The position numbers and the translations under genes were made by a program. From contig CM041200.1 of the NCBI GenBank assembly GCA_023078555.1, forward strand, positions 8,176,807 through 8,240,806: a DNA stretch of 64,000 bases, given 5' to 3'. Origin of the DNA: Ulva prolifera. Its lineage: Eukaryota; Chlorophyta; Ulvophyceae; Ulvales; Ulvaceae. The notes below the pieces were generated by a model. It was not told where the DNA came from, ran no database searches, and saw only the letters and a program-made list of their open reading frames with translations. The first letter of the stretch is position 1, and every line of letters begins with the position of its first letter. Positions 19,930 through 31,516 of this stretch are shown piece after piece.

Positions 19930-22628
19930 TCAAGCTTCGTACGTGGCATGGTTTGCAAAGACGTTTGTGCAGGCGATGTGGAAGCGGCGCGTGGAGACGC
20001 GGCGGCCGGGGTCGCGCTGCAGTAGCTGCAGCACGGGCCCCTTGAACGCCCCGAGCTTACGGTGTGTCTCTGCCGCCATGCGCCGCTCCCAGGGCAGGGG
20101 GAGGCTGCCCTGCAGCATCTTGACCACCTGCACACAAGAATATCTACATCTATATCTCGAGACAGGAGGTTTGGATTCATAGCTATACACTGTGATGCCC
20201 CTTGGGGGCCCTGCCTGCTTGATGCCACCGACCAATGGCCTCAGGCCCTTGGGCGGCCCTCGGGGCCCCGAGATGACTTCGGTGGCACGTGCGGGGGCAG
20301 TGCACTCCCCATGGGGACGGCCTGGACGCCGCATCGTCCCTGGTGCGGTGCAACACGGGCCGGCTGGGCCGCGTGGCGGTCTGCCAGGCTGGAAGGGGGT
20401 GCTGTGGGTCTGGGGGTGGGGTGGGGTTTGGGGCTGGGGAGGCCCCCGGCAGTCGGGCGGTTCGGACAGGTGGCCTCGGGCGGCGCCTCGTCGGGCGCGG
20501 CTCTGTCGTGCGGGGACAGGCGTTGTGGTGTGGGGTGCTGTGTGGGTGTGTGTGTGTGGGGCGGTGTGTGTCTGTTTGGGTGCGTGTGTGGGTGTGGGTG
20601 TGTAGCGGTCTGAGGTTCTGGGTGCGACGTCGATTGCTGGGCGCGTGGTGGATTCCGTGTGTGTTGCGTGCGTGTCTGGGTTTGTGCTGGCTCTGCTTGC
20701 TTCTTTCGCGGTGCTGCCCGCCTCGCCGCATTTATCCTTGTAACGCTATGATAAGATGCTACTTGATGATCGCATGCAATGGAGATGAACGTCGCCACGT
20801 CTGGCTTACGAACAGGTTTGCTTTGATTTAAACCAATTGGTTTGATTTAATGCTGCCGCATGCGTGACCTGCATCTGCTTGAGCAGGCAGGGCAGACCCG
20901 ATTGGAGAATGTGGCTTGGGCGTGGCGTGCAGGCATGCATTGAAGGGCACTGAGACCACGAATGATATCAATGATATCATTCACTTCTTCGTCTGACACA
21001 TCAGATGCCTGTGCTTGCATGTGAGGCTTGCGCAGTGAATGTGTACCCGGTGCATATGCAGGTGGCATAGGTCAGGCTCACGAGGCCTCTGCTGCCTAGG
21101 CCTGCTCACACCGTGCTGGAGTCCCAGGAGAGCAAGCATGATGCCTGATCATGATCAGTGAGATTGATGCTTGGACGTCCTGCCAGCTGCTGGCCTGCAA
21201 CGTGCCCTAGGCAATGGGAACAGCTAAACTAAATCTGAAACAACTTGTTTGAACCAAGAAAAGCATGATGACAATAAGATATAACCGAAAATTGATTGAT
21301 CTACGTTTCCTGTCATCCTAGACACCATGGTTGCAAAGCATGTCTAGTAGAGTAAAGTATGTGCAGCCGCAATGGTGCCATGCTGGTGCAGGACACACCC
21401 GTGGTGGCCTGTACGTACAGTCAGAAGTCCATACAGTCAGCAGTCTCGTGGCGCTTAACCAATTGGCCAATTGGCCAGCGATGGTCAGAACAGCAACTGG
21501 CTTATGTGGTCCTGGTAATTCGGAATGGTCAATGTCCTTTTCAGGAGCTCAGTAAATTCCTACTTGTACTGTACTGGCAACACAGCAGGTACATGTGTGG
21601 GGCTCCAGATAACTTGTGTGACATGCACAAAGACACAGGCGAAGCTGCGTGTAGCACTGGATGACTTGGTGCATAACTGCTGAGCCAGGCCCAGCTTGCT
21701 CCTTGTTGTGACCACCTCGCAGGCTTGCATTACGGACCTGTCAGAGGTAAGGTCAGGTAAAGTGAGAGGTCATCCAGACAAATGGTGCCATAGTGTGTGA
21801 AAACGTAACAATCAACCCAGCCGTATGCATGATGACTCAGATTCAGCGTTGTTTTGAAGCACTGGCCCTGATGCGGGTGCATGTATGTCCCCACTGGCAC
21901 AGGTAGTTAATGTGCAATTGTGCGGCAGCACACATCGACATGCGGAGAATCACATCTGCATGTGAGATGAAGTATACATGAAATGTTGGGCTTTCTTCGC
22001 CTTTGTCTGTAGACGCCAGGACTGATTGAAATAGTTGACGTGTTGCTGATGTCAGGTGCCTGGCTAGTCCCACAATCACCGTGAATTCATAGTGACTTTC
22101 ACGGGCAAGTGACGTATGCACGATGTCTGGACATATATTAGGCACCAAACATGGTACCTCACGTCAACAGATGCAGCCACATCATCGTCGACAACACAAA
22201 TCCATATGCTGCACACATGGGCCATGCAGATGTCACACGCCAGCAGAACACCGCCTGAAGCCTGTAGTTTTATTTTCATTTACTTGTGCAATTAGCAGCT
22301 CGGTGCAGCCTGCCCGGCGCATACGCTCCGCGAACTGGCCAGCACTGCTCAGCCCAGCGCACATTTTTTTGAAGCACACCTCGTCTCGGCCGTCAGTAAT
22401 GATGTTGAAGGCCGGCCGCCCCGTCAACAGCTCGAACGCCATCACCCCCAGCGACCACGCGTCCAGCGCCGGGCTGCACTCGATCACCCTGCGGCCGGCG
22501 CCCCATGCATGCACCGCCTCCGGCGGCGCGTAGGCCAGCGTGAAGCACAGCGGGGACAGCACGCCGCAGCGCGCCGCGCAGCCAAAGTCGATGACCGTCC
22601 AGCGGTTCTCGCGCGGGAGGAGCATGAC

Positions 22629-22665
<37 letters not shown>

Positions 22666-25600
22666 TCATGCATGTCTGCGAGGCGATGGGACACATTGGA
22701 GAGCACCTGCATCCGGCACGATCTGAAACGGCAGAGGCTCTTGGGGTGGGGGGGGGGGGGGGGGGGGGGGGGTGTAGGGTGCATCTCCATAGGTGATGAC
22801 TTCAATCAATTGACGCCTTAAACCACAGTAGCGCTGTTTGAGAGTGCCTCTGTATATGGTGTTGTCGCATGCATCCAGTCGTGGAGAGGGAATCCGTTTG
22901 ATTACCTGAACATGTTTCTAGAGCTGAAGAGCATTGCAAGTGTGGCAGCCGCGTATCGGCATCGTATTGCGGCGCAGTGTATGTGGCACAGACGCTCCAC
23001 CACAGACAATCCACAACACATGCATGCCCAATTACCTGTGTATGATACGCATGTGCGGCATGAGCTCACCGCGAGGGAGGTGAAGAGGTCCGGCTCAGCG
23101 CGATCGCTCCACTCCTGCAGGCTCTCCCCCCGCTCCATCACGATGCACGACGGCAGCGGCCGCCCCGTTGGGTCGCACGCACTCCCGACCTCCACCGCCT
23201 CCACCTGCGGCAGGAAGCGCGACGCCTCGGCAGTCATCTGCACCGCTGTGCCGCCGACGGCCACCGCCGCGCGCTGCACCGCCTCCGCATGCGCGAGGAA
23301 CCGCGCCGCCGCAATCGCCATGCACGTCGCGTCGGCGTCTGCCACCACCTCGGCCTCCGAAGCCGTCTCAGCCTCCGCCACCGTCGCAGCGCCTGCGGTA
23401 GCGGCCGCGGCCGCGGCCCCGGCTGCGGAGGCCGTTGGCGCCGGCGGCGCTGCCGCGGCGTCGGCGGCCAGGGCGGCCCGAACGGCGGGGAAGCAGGCTG
23501 CGTAGAGGGCGGCCTCGGCGCAGAAAGCGGCAGGGTCAAGGAAGAACTTGATGGCGTAGGTGCCGCCTGTGAGGGCGTCTTGGGCGAACTGCACGACCGC
23601 CTGACCTGCACGTAGCGCATCTGGTCATGTCCTCGTAGCCACCCGCACGCGGCCAGGCAGCCTCCAATATCAGAGCACTCTGCACCCGCTTCCTATATCT
23701 GTCTGCCTGAAATGCCCGCAAGACAAGAACAGAACATAGGGTTGTATGCATGGGTGAGGTGCATGGTCACCCGGACGCGATGGCGGCCAGGGCCGCACCC
23801 CCCTGCCGACGCTCCTTCTGCCCCAGCATCTGAAACCGGCCCAGGAACAGGTCGCTCGGGCCAAACCGGTCAAGCTGTCGCATCGCCGCCCTCATCTGGC
23901 CGTCCAGCTCCGCGCCACCTGTAGCCGCTCTGCCATCCTTCCTATTTACATCTAGGCCTGCCGTTCGTTCGGTCTGGCTACTACTAGCACTGCCGTGCAC
24001 TGCTGCCTCCGTACCGGTGAGCTGTGGTGGGTGCGGAGACTCCTTCACAAATGTTCCTTTCGAGCTGGGCATGGGATGACCTCTTGGGGACAGTACAGAG
24101 CTGCGGTCGTCAGGGACGTGCCGGGAGCCCTCGACTTCTTCCCGACCATACGGCTCTGGCGCAGCGCGCACGTGTACGTGCTGCGGCACCGCCGGCACCG
24201 GCAGCGGCGCCGCATACATGATCTCCGGCAGTGCAACGTACACATGCCGCGCACCACCCAACTCCCCCGTCGCGCTGCCAGGACTCTCCGTCTCCTCCCC
24301 AGCACATTCGTAGTGCATGGGGGGCCCGGGCCCGAGAGGCGCCGTGCTGCTGGCTGCATGCATGTCGCTGCTAAAGCTGCGCTCCGCATTATGAAGATTG
24401 TGGGAGAGATCAATGTTGGCGGGCTCTGCGCAGAAGAGGTCGCCGCCCCCGGACCCTCCGCCGGACTCGCAGACGGCGCTGTGCCGCAGGAGGGACAGCT
24501 CCCGCGGCAGCGCGTACTCGAAGGCGGAGTTCATCGCGGAGAGGGGCTGGCTGTTGCGTGGGCGGGAGGAGCCGCGAGAGCTCGTGCCGTCAAGGTGCAT
24601 GCTCGGCAGCGCGAGGTCCTCCGCTGAGCTGGCATGCCCGTCCGGTGGCGCGTGCTCTGGTGGGCTTTCTGCGCGGGCCCTGGCATAGCCCTACATACAC
24701 GCGGTGGTAGCATTTGGCAGGCGAATGAAGGGGGACGGGGGGGTTGCCTTGGCAGTGTGCGTGCGGGTGGTGCTGTTGGTTTTCAGAGTTTGGCGGTGGC
24801 TGCCAGCCGGCCACAGAAATGCGCATGCGACAGGCAACTTCGTGCTACAAGCACATCTGCCTCCAGATGAACATGCACGGTCAGGAGATGCTGTGGCAAT
24901 AGCAAGATGTGGTACCACGATGCCACTGGATTGGCACAGCCTGTGCTACATATACACGATATCGAGTAAGCTGGCTCATGCCACGAAAGTATCTTCGCAA
25001 AGGCAGCATCGCAATCGCACATCGCACCTGGACAGCTCCGTCCGCCTTCGATGGCACACGTCGCCGCAGCGGCGACTCATCCCCGCCGCCGCTGCCAGCG
25101 CCCCCGGCGCGGCGCTCCGTGGCTGTCGTAGCGGCACGGCTGCCGCGGCGCCTCGACGGCTGCGGCCGCGGCCGCAGGCGCCGAAGCATGCAGGCGATGG
25201 CGATGCCGAGGGGTAGCAGCAGTCCCACGACAGCGGCTCCAGCCGTAATTGCGACAATCACTTGAGGCCGGAGCTGCTGGCCGGAGGAGGCCTCTGAGGG
25301 CAGGATGTGGGCTGCTGCCGCGCGGGGGCGCGGGGTGGCTGCAGGGGCGCCGGTCTGATCGGTGCTGAGTGCAAACTCTGGCCAGGTTTGCGGGGGTGGT
25401 GGCCGCTGCGGCAGTTCCTGCAGCCCTTCTTGCTTTGTAGATTGACTGTGCACACGTTCCACAACCCCACAGAGTCGCTGACAGGATACACGCTCGCTGA
25501 CTGCATCTGTCAGCCCGGGCATGTTGTGCTTTTTATCACACTCGTCATCTGACTCTGTTTCCCATGTTGGGCAAGTGCACCTGCTACTACTAGTAGTTGG

Positions 25601-28475
25601 CAAACTGGCCATGCGAAACATGGCGAATCCAACCCGCTTTCGACTGCAATGCATGCATGGGCTGCATGCAGCAGTTCTAAGCAACCCTGTAGCCACACCT
25701 CTCGCACACGCTGCAGCCATTCATCCGACGCTGACAGCAGCCGCTGCTCAAACCGCCGCGCTGGATCGTTGCTGAGCTCGTAATCTATTGCGCTCCATCC
25801 GTAATCTACGTAATCCCCCAAGACGCACGCATCCCCCTCACATGCCGCGCCCCCGCCGTACACAACAGATTCGTAGTCCCCGACCACACCCCCTGCAGCT
25901 GGCTCCATCGCTGGCGCAGGGCCAGCAAGCAGCGGCGCTGCCGCAAACGCAGCCCCGCCCTCTGTCGGGATCCCGGGGAACAACGCCGGATCCTCCCGAC
26001 GCAGCACGCGCGCCCGCGCCGCTGCGGACCCCTCTGGACACCCCGGCATCACGGCGCCGGGTGCCGCCAGTAGCCACATGCAGTCGCTCATCACCGCCTC
26101 GTCCACCCGCGCCTCCTCCCCAAACACGCCGCGCTGCGCCGGCGGCACCGGCGTCACAGGCACGTCGTACGCCGCGTCATCCTCCGCATAGTAGAGGAGG
26201 AAGAAACCCTGAGCCTGCTGGTAGTCGTTGGCGGTCGTGCTGACGACGGCGCCGCGTGTGAGGGTGACGTTGGCGAGGAGGGCGTTGGAGAGGCGGACGG
26301 TGCCTTGGTCGGAGACGTCGGCGAGCTCAACGGCAAGGTGTGCGTTGAGGAAAACGGTGTTTTCGACGTTGGCGACGGCCTGGAAGCGGAGGGAGAGGGG
26401 GGAGCCATGGCCGGTCCAGTCAGTGAAGATGCATTCTGCACATGCATGTGGCGCCGTTGGGTGCTGCAGGTGGAGGGGACGCGTGGGATTCAGGGGTATA
26501 CTGTAGCGTTTGTGCGAACGATGTCTGTCCCGGCGACCACGTGCCGTGCTGATGCTCTACGTGCAGCAAACATGCATTCAGATTTGGCCGAGGTCAATCT
26601 TTTCGGCCCTAGTGTTCTCCAAGCCGACCACATGCATCTACTCGTCGAATGCCATGGCTACCTCAGACATGATCTAGCTCCCAGGCCGTGTGCCAATCTG
26701 AATTGGCTGCATCAAGAAGTGGCTACGGGCCATGTCTCATGCATGGCTCCCCAAGCTTTCCACACGTCCCTCACAGTACAAGACGATTGAGCATCTCCAC
26801 ATGTCGAGGGTACGCAAACGCCAGAGTCGCACGTACCGCCGACGTAGAGGCTGACGTTGGTGATGTGCGTTGAGATGCCCTGCACGCTGCCGCGGCGCTC
26901 CGCGTGGAATGTGACGTTTGTGACATACACCGCGCTGGCCGCCAGGAACGGCTCCCGCAGCCGCCCCTCCAGCGCCCCCGCCGAGATGAACGCCATGCCG
27001 GGGCGCGCGCGGCCGCGGCGCAGCTTGAGGTACAGGTTGTCCACCCACACGGTGCCGCGGTTGACGACGAGGAAGGTCTCGTGCATGAGGAGCATGCATT
27101 GGAAGGGGCGCAGCGGGAGGAGCGAGGCGGCCTCGGCGGCGGTGAGGGAGAGGGTGGCGGCGGGGGAGGGGCTGCTGCAGTTGCCCTGCATGGCGGCCGA
27201 TGCATGAGATGGGGTCAAGAGACAGATCAGGTTTGAAAGGTGGACATTGGGGGTGGCTTGGAATAGACGGTGGCAGCTGCGGCGGCCGGTGCTGCATTGA
27301 GCAACACACCCCAACTTATAAATCCGGAGCATTGAGCGTGGGCACAGACTGGGGCAGTTGTGAGCCTACCCAGGTTATCTGAACCAGGGCATTGCTCACA
27401 GACAATGGAAGAGGTCACCAATTGCATCTGAAGCTATTGCTCCTGAATCGCCGCGGCTGCCCCCTACCTAGAGCGGGGGGGGGGGGGGGGGGGGGGGCAT
27501 TGCAATGACAAATGGCACGCAAAGTCCCCCTTCTCTACCGACTGAGCCAGGGCTGTGCCATTGCTTTTCCCACCAGCTAGCAACCCAAAGCCACACGCCG
27601 GCGCTCGATTGTATCTTTAAAAGAGGCGCGCACCCTGACCGAGCGAAAGGGGGGATATGCGTAGAACAGCGCGATGTGCCGCGCCGGGTCCGACGGGTCG
27701 ACGCCCTGTGGCTGAGGGGTGTCAGCGGTGTCGCGGTTCACCCCTAGCGCCAGCGTGGTCAGGTCCAGGTGCGCCCGGATCTCTATGTCCTGCACCCGCC
27801 CGGCAAACGCCTCTGCGAGATCCCGCGGCGTCCACACCTGGAACGGCATTACCCGCTGCGGCGCGGCCGGCCCGGTCGGCTGCGGCTTGTCCGCGGCGGC
27901 CTCCACGGCCGGCGCTGCTGCTGGCATCCCTGCGGGGGATGCGACACGTACGAGTTCTGGGACGCTTGGGGGTAGGCCGTCAGGGTTTGGTGTGCCGGTA
28001 GGGTTTACGGGAGAGCGCAGGGCAAGCGGGGCGAGGGGCGCGTCGGCGGTGGAGTGTGGTGCTAGTGCATCGGTGGCACTGGTGGCCACACGTTGGTCAG
28101 CAACTCTGAATGCATGTGTGGTGCTGGTTGCCAGATGCCGGGCCGGAGATGCCGGGTTTATGGGGCCGGGGGTGAGCAGGGGTGGATCTGCGGTGGCGGC
28201 AGGGATCTGCTGTTGGGGGCTGTTCGCCTGGGTGGGAGGGCTGGGTGCGAGTTTGTGGCCAGAGGTGTCGGCTGGGTGCTGCCGCGCTGGAGGTATGGTG
28301 GGGCCGTGCTGCCGGACGCCTGCAGGGCTGCTGTGCTGCGTGCCGTGCTGCGTGCTGCGATGCATGCTGGCGCGGTGCTGCGGTGGTCGGCAATGGCAGC
28401 CGCCGCGGTGGAGCTACGCGTGGTCTGGGCCCCTGCAAACGACAGCGAGTTGTGTCTGAGGGGCGCCTCTGTCAC
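19930..28475 (-). CDS. Receptor-like protein kinase with beta-helix-type ectodomain
   Basis: A single-pass surface kinase read as eight exons: about 28475 (or the ATG at 28365)-27634, 27185-26837, 26435-25699, 25417-25028, about 24690-23799, 23605-23070, 22706-22380, 20127-19930. All joins close in phase except exon 4 to 5, which is unresolved. The N-terminus is Ala/Pro/Thr-rich. The ectodomain has the IEIRAHLDLTTLAL and RSVR|GNCSS phrases and repeated strand-turn text (FLVVNRGTVWVDNLYLKL, TVRLSNALLANVTLTRGAVV) of a right-handed beta-helix. A membrane helix lies at about 25264-25193, followed by basic residues. The cytosolic kinase joins across exons as RRQGGQAVVQFAQD, YAIKFFLD, VHRDLKPANVM, IDFG, YAPPE, DAWSLGVMAFELL, GRDEVVKML and LPLPWE. 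All catalytic residues are present, so it should be active. Ligand and substrate are unknown; start and targeting need checking. Confidence 0.8.
20185..20744 (+). repeat. Family B element, full-length copy 1 (in kinase intron 7)
   Basis: About 560 bases, GC-rich. It begins near GATGCCCCTTGGGGGCCCTG and CACCGACCAATGGCCTCAGG. A G/T-rich middle (GGGTGTGTGTGTGTGGGGCGG) follows, then TCTGCTTGCTTCTTTCGCGG. It ends with TGCTGCCCGCCTCGCCGCA, then TTTATCCTTGTAAC. The same order of blocks is found inverted at 51.1-51.7 kb. Long open frames on both strands (20062-20613, 20289-20831, 20183-20798) reflect base bias and do not resemble transposase or reverse transcriptase. It looks like a non-autonomous mobile repeat. 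Confidence 0.7.
20745..22379. other. Remainder of the long kinase intron 7
   Basis: No exon seen. Contents: family A copy 3, and AT-rich DNA around 20820-21300. GTAAATG with a nearby AATAAAA (about 22262-22283, minus strand) could provide an early polyadenylated end just after the DFG exon. Such a transcript would lack the kinase C-lobe end. Confidence 0.4.
21502..21577 (+). repeat. Family A repeat, copy 3 (diverged)
   Basis: Carries TATGTGGTCC, ATTCGGAATGGTCAATGTCC, TTTTCAGGAGCTCAGTAAA and TTCCTACTTGTACT. The first hairpin is kept in a different form (TCCT/AGGA around TTTC). The second is degraded. It lies in the long kinase intron 20128-22379. Confidence 0.6.
22380..23799 (-). other. Kinase exons carrying the catalytic core (N-lobe and C-lobe)
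   Basis: Exon 5 ends GRFQMLGQKERRQGG at 23799 (GTGCGG donor). Exon 6 starts at 23605 and restores GGQAVVQFAQD. The Lys of YAIK is at 23547-23549. The catalytic Asp of HRD is at 22644-22646 and the Asp of DFG at 22587-22589. A roughly 50-residue Ala/Val-rich insert (AAAAPPAPTASAAGAAAA and following, about 23460-23340) sits between the beta3 strand and helix C. That is unusually long for a kinase N-lobe. Exon 7 (22706-22380) is 109 codons in phase 0. Confidence 0.8.
22748..22772 (+). repeat. G25 homopolymer in kinase intron 6
   Basis: About 25 consecutive G on the plus strand, so C in the kinase transcript. It lies 40 bases upstream of the exon 7 acceptor and may help as a pyrimidine tract. 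Confidence 0.9.
25699..27185 (-). other. Kinase exons 2-3: beta-helix ectodomain
   Basis: Exon 27185-26837 opens GNCSSPSPAATLSLTAAEA. It joins in phase 1 (GTACGT donor) to 26435-25699, which reads ECIFTDWTGHGSPLSLRFQ, VELADVSDQGTVRLSNALL, FFLLYYAEDDAAYDVPVTP and VDEAVMSDCMWLLAAPGAV. Tandem short strands with Asn/Thr turns indicate a parallel beta-helix like those in pectate-lyase-fold proteins. No catalytic Asp/Arg set can be assigned, so glycan binding is more likely than cleavage. An acidic Tyr/Asp/Gly stretch (VVGDYESVVYGGGAA) leads to a helical end. Confidence 0.6.
27475..27497 (+). repeat. G23 homopolymer in kinase intron 1, next to a tRNA-like fragment
   Basis: Twenty-three G on the plus strand, within intron 27633-27186. 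The neighbouring minus-strand text 27560-27498 starts like a tRNA. Confidence 0.9.
27500..27560 (-). other. tRNA-like 5' fragment (A box only)
   Basis: On the minus strand the text reads GCCCTGGCTCAGTCGGTAGA, matching a tRNA acceptor/D-arm with a good A box (TGGCTCAGTCGG). The next 40 bases give no anticodon arm and no GGTTCGANTCC B box before the C tract. It is therefore a broken tRNA or the head of a tRNA-derived short repeat, not a working tRNA gene. Confidence 0.35.
27634..28475 (-). other. Kinase exon 1: low-complexity N-terminus and start of the ectodomain
   Basis: From the ATG at 28365 the frame is Ser/Thr/Pro/Ala/His-rich for about 180 residues. It then reads MPFQVWTPRDLAEAFAG, VQDIEIRAHLDLTTLAL and FYAYPPFRSVR before a GTGCGC donor. 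The DL-AF-G--DI-I--HLDL pattern is the usual opening of these algal ectodomains. The true start is uncertain because another frame is open to 28475. Confidence 0.55.
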
Positions 28476-28900
28476 TGGTCTCGACCGTGATGATGGTGCT
28501 CACCCTGCCGCAGGAAAGGGCAGATCATCCTCCCCATACGCATTCTACCAATCTGAGAATGTGCCCTGTCGCAGTTTTGACAGACTGATGTTGACATACT
28601 TCCATGCGGCAACGTTGCCACATTCATACTATGTCGTCATTGCTCATCCATGCATGCAACGCGCAGTTGTCCCCGCACTGCTCAGGCACCTGAGAATCTG
28701 TACTGAAACTGTCATGGTGGGTGCTTGTGGTGTGCGGTGCGTTCGTGTCGCATGCAAAGTAAATCATATGAATGTGATCAGCCGTATCGTGAATAGGACT
28801 GAAGTTGAATATGGTATCATGCGTTCCTCGCCCACAGGTCACCCCGTTTATTGTGAAGAATGTTGGTGCATGCATGCAAGTGAACACAAGCGTGGGGGCT

Positions 28901-28940
28901 CGCGGTGCTACCTGCCTTGCTTGCTTTGTCCTTGTAACAC
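28901..28940 (+). repeat. Family B terminal motif, solo copy
   Basis: CGCGGTGCTACCTGCCTTGC, then TTGCTTTGTCCTTGTAACAC. It is a near-complete match to the end of the 20.2-kb element. Confidence 0.8.
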
Positions 28941-29068
28941 AAGAGTGGGAGCGTGATACATCTCATGGCCGAAGCAGCGGGGAATCCATGGTGTTGTGGA
29001 CGCATCACGGACTTGCCTCAAGGTACAGTATGCATGCGTGCGCCTCCTCTCGCATGCATGCTCCCCAT

Positions 29069-29158
29069 GTGTTACAAGGATAGATGCAACGAGGTGGGCT
29101 CCCTCTCACATGCATGCCCCCCATGCGTGGCTTGCGTGCTACAAGGACAAGGGTAAGG
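29069..29158 (-). repeat. Two family B ends in tandem, minus strand
   Basis: GTGTTACAAGGATAGATGC (29069) and GTGCTACAAGGACAAGGG (29136) lie 67 bases apart. Each follows a CTCnCATGCATGCnCCCCATG block, so the flank is duplicated as well. Confidence 0.65.
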
Positions 29159-29550
29159 ATGCAGGTAGCGATGCACGATCGGGGACACCAAAACAGCGCA
29201 CTGCAGCCACAGCCCGCATCCCTTGCGGAACAAGCAGACACCACATCATCATGCATACATATCATGCATACATACATACACCCACGAACACCACCACGCA
29301 AACCAACCTGCGCCCCGCACAGGCCGAGCCCAGCAGGGGCACCCGTGTGGACACCAACGCACACAATTGTGTAAACACAAACAGAAACACGAATATACGC
29401 TCGGGTCACTTGTGTAAGCTTGCCGTCCGCGTGGCGTCCCTCTCAGGCGCCTCCATGCTATGCATATGGCGCCATACGGTGCCAGTGGCCGTGCGTGTCG
29501 CACGGTGCGACGGTGCCACTGTTTCACGCCGCCTCTACGACATGTCGCGA

Positions 29551-29745
29551 CACAGCACAGCACAGCACAGCACAGCACAGCGCAGCACAGCGCAGCACAG
29601 CTGGTGTGGTGGTGCGGCGCGCAGCACAGCTGGTGCGGTGGTGCGGCGCACAGCACAGCACAGCACAGCACAGCACAGCACAGCACAGCACAGCACAGCA
29701 CAGCTGGTGCGGTGGTGCGGCGCGCAGCCATTGTTGGTAAGAGGC
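29551..29745 (+). repeat. CACAG pentanucleotide microsatellite with an interspersed 20-25 bp unit
   Basis: Long runs of (CACAG)n with CGCAG variants are interrupted three times by CTGGTGYGGTGGTGCGGCGC. This gives a two-level repeat. Open frames through it on all strands are artefacts of the period. Confidence 0.95.
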
Positions 29746-31516
29746 TGCCTCTGTGCCCGATGTGAGGTATCTCGTGCGTAGCGCCGGAAAAAAAAACGCC
29801 GGAGAGAAGATCATATGAAGGCACAGCGGGAAGATGCCGCATCCACATTGCATGCTAGCGCTGTACCGTGAATTTGCAAGGTAAAACAAACGACTCAGCA
29901 CGCCACACCTCATACTCCAGCCTGGCACAAGAAAGCTTGCCAGGTGATGCACATTGCTGTACAGCTGCGGTGGCCTGTTGGGGCTGCAACTTGAGATGTA
30001 TGACCAGGAACTGGCGTTTGTACTGGTGCGTGTGATGGAGCTCGAAGACCTTGCATGCAAGGAAACCATGCAAACAGGTGGCATGTGTGCACAGCAGAAC
30101 AAGTCATTCGCAAAGCTCAAGAAACAAATCATTTGAATTGATGTCATTCCATTGGTTTTGATCACGGCGGCACACCTCAGCAGGTGTCAGAGCTGCACGC
30201 TTCGCTGGCTGACCTCCGAGGCTTCAGGGTGGCGACCGGTGGTACTCGTCTGCCAAGGGTATCCACGTCACAAAGCAATGAACAAGTCGTCGCCACCTCC
30301 CTGAAATCATCAGGATGCACTCCAAATATATGTGATGTCTGTTGTGTGTACGAGTGCCTTGTGCTTCTCTGAGCTTGTTCGTGTACTGTCGTGCATACGT
30401 CCGCAGAAACGGGAACGTACAGACTGTCTGCCTATAGCGTACATCGGCACTTTTTGTTGACACGCATGCCTGAATCGATGGATGATCTTGTGAACAATTT
30501 CGCTACATGTTTTCTGGTCGCTCTTGCGGGTGTTTAGCATACCATGTCACAGGCGCTGCTTCAGACGTGAACAGCGAACGCCTATATGCGAAGACGCCGC
30601 GCTCACGCTGAAGCGCTATGCTAGGTATTATGGGGTGTGACAGGGCTCCACGTGCATGCAATGCTGTAACTGTGAACGGTCTCCTTGAAAGTGAATTACC
30701 CAACACTATTACTGAGACAATTCATAGGACTTGGGGAGCCAGTCTTGAACAGTCTGCGCTCGCATCCGCCTTGCCACGGACTACCAGACAGGATGATTTC
30801 AGAATGAAGACCGGCACTGTAATGAGCGCTGGAACCTCGTCTTGTCCTAAAATTTTCAGGCCAGTCAACTGCCGCAGAAATGTTATGCGATGTGGGCCGG
30901 CAGTCCAGCTCGAAGCATGAAGATTGATGGGCACATTCATGCTTCTGGGTGTGTCATACATGGTCAAGCACATCAACCGTTACCCTACATTCACCACTCA
31001 CGCTTATGCTGTACTGTGGTGACCTTTCCTGGAGCCTGTTGGCAATCGACGCTCCTTTACCAGTGTAGACAATACAGGGCATATGTGTCCTCTTACAGCA
31101 TAATCACAGTCGTCCACATTCAAGACGTGAACGCTGCAGAGGCTTCTCCCCGCCGTTGCACCACATCCCACATATCCATACGGGCTATCGGGGGCGCCCT
31201 GAAGCATCAGCAATTCACTGTGCCCACTTAAGTCTAAACTCGGCGCTTGCATGGCAAATTATCTTTCTTATTGCATGCAGCAACGCTACGCTGCACCATG
31301 CAGCCCCATCACTACACGTGGTTCATGGGCTCAACAAGTGGCCATCCCACCGCCCTCTCACTCGGTCAAAAACACCGTCCTCCTCTGCTAGCCCTGGTAT
31401 GCAGGGCATGTACGATTGCCGATTCAATCATCACTGAATTGCTTTATCAAAACTCTCCCTGTGCCCTTGTGTGCCCTTGTGTGTCCTGCACTCCGAGGCT
31501 TTCCGCGGCTGGTCAG

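Larger units (their letters stand above)
28476..31516. other. Spacer between the kinase and DUF4399 genes
   Basis: I find no supported gene. Contents: family B ends at 28901-28940 (+), 29069-29098 (-) and 29136-29158 (-); several CATGCATGC words; the CACAG satellite at 29551-29745; and an AT-richer tract from 29800 to 31400. Plus-strand frames such as 30618-30920 lack codon bias. Confidence 0.5.

Noticed and set aside
20062..20831. Several overlapping open frames of 130-185 codons on both strands
   Set aside because: They fall in the family B repeat and show only its G/T or C/A bias. The inverted copy at 51 kb gives the same shadows.
29249..30165. Cys/Ala/Val-rich and Ser/Thr-rich frames of 100-260 codons
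   Set aside because: Produced by the CACAG satellite, open in all frames because its period lacks stops.
30618..30920. 100-residue plus-strand frame
   Set aside because: No codon bias, domain or splice context in an AT-rich spacer.
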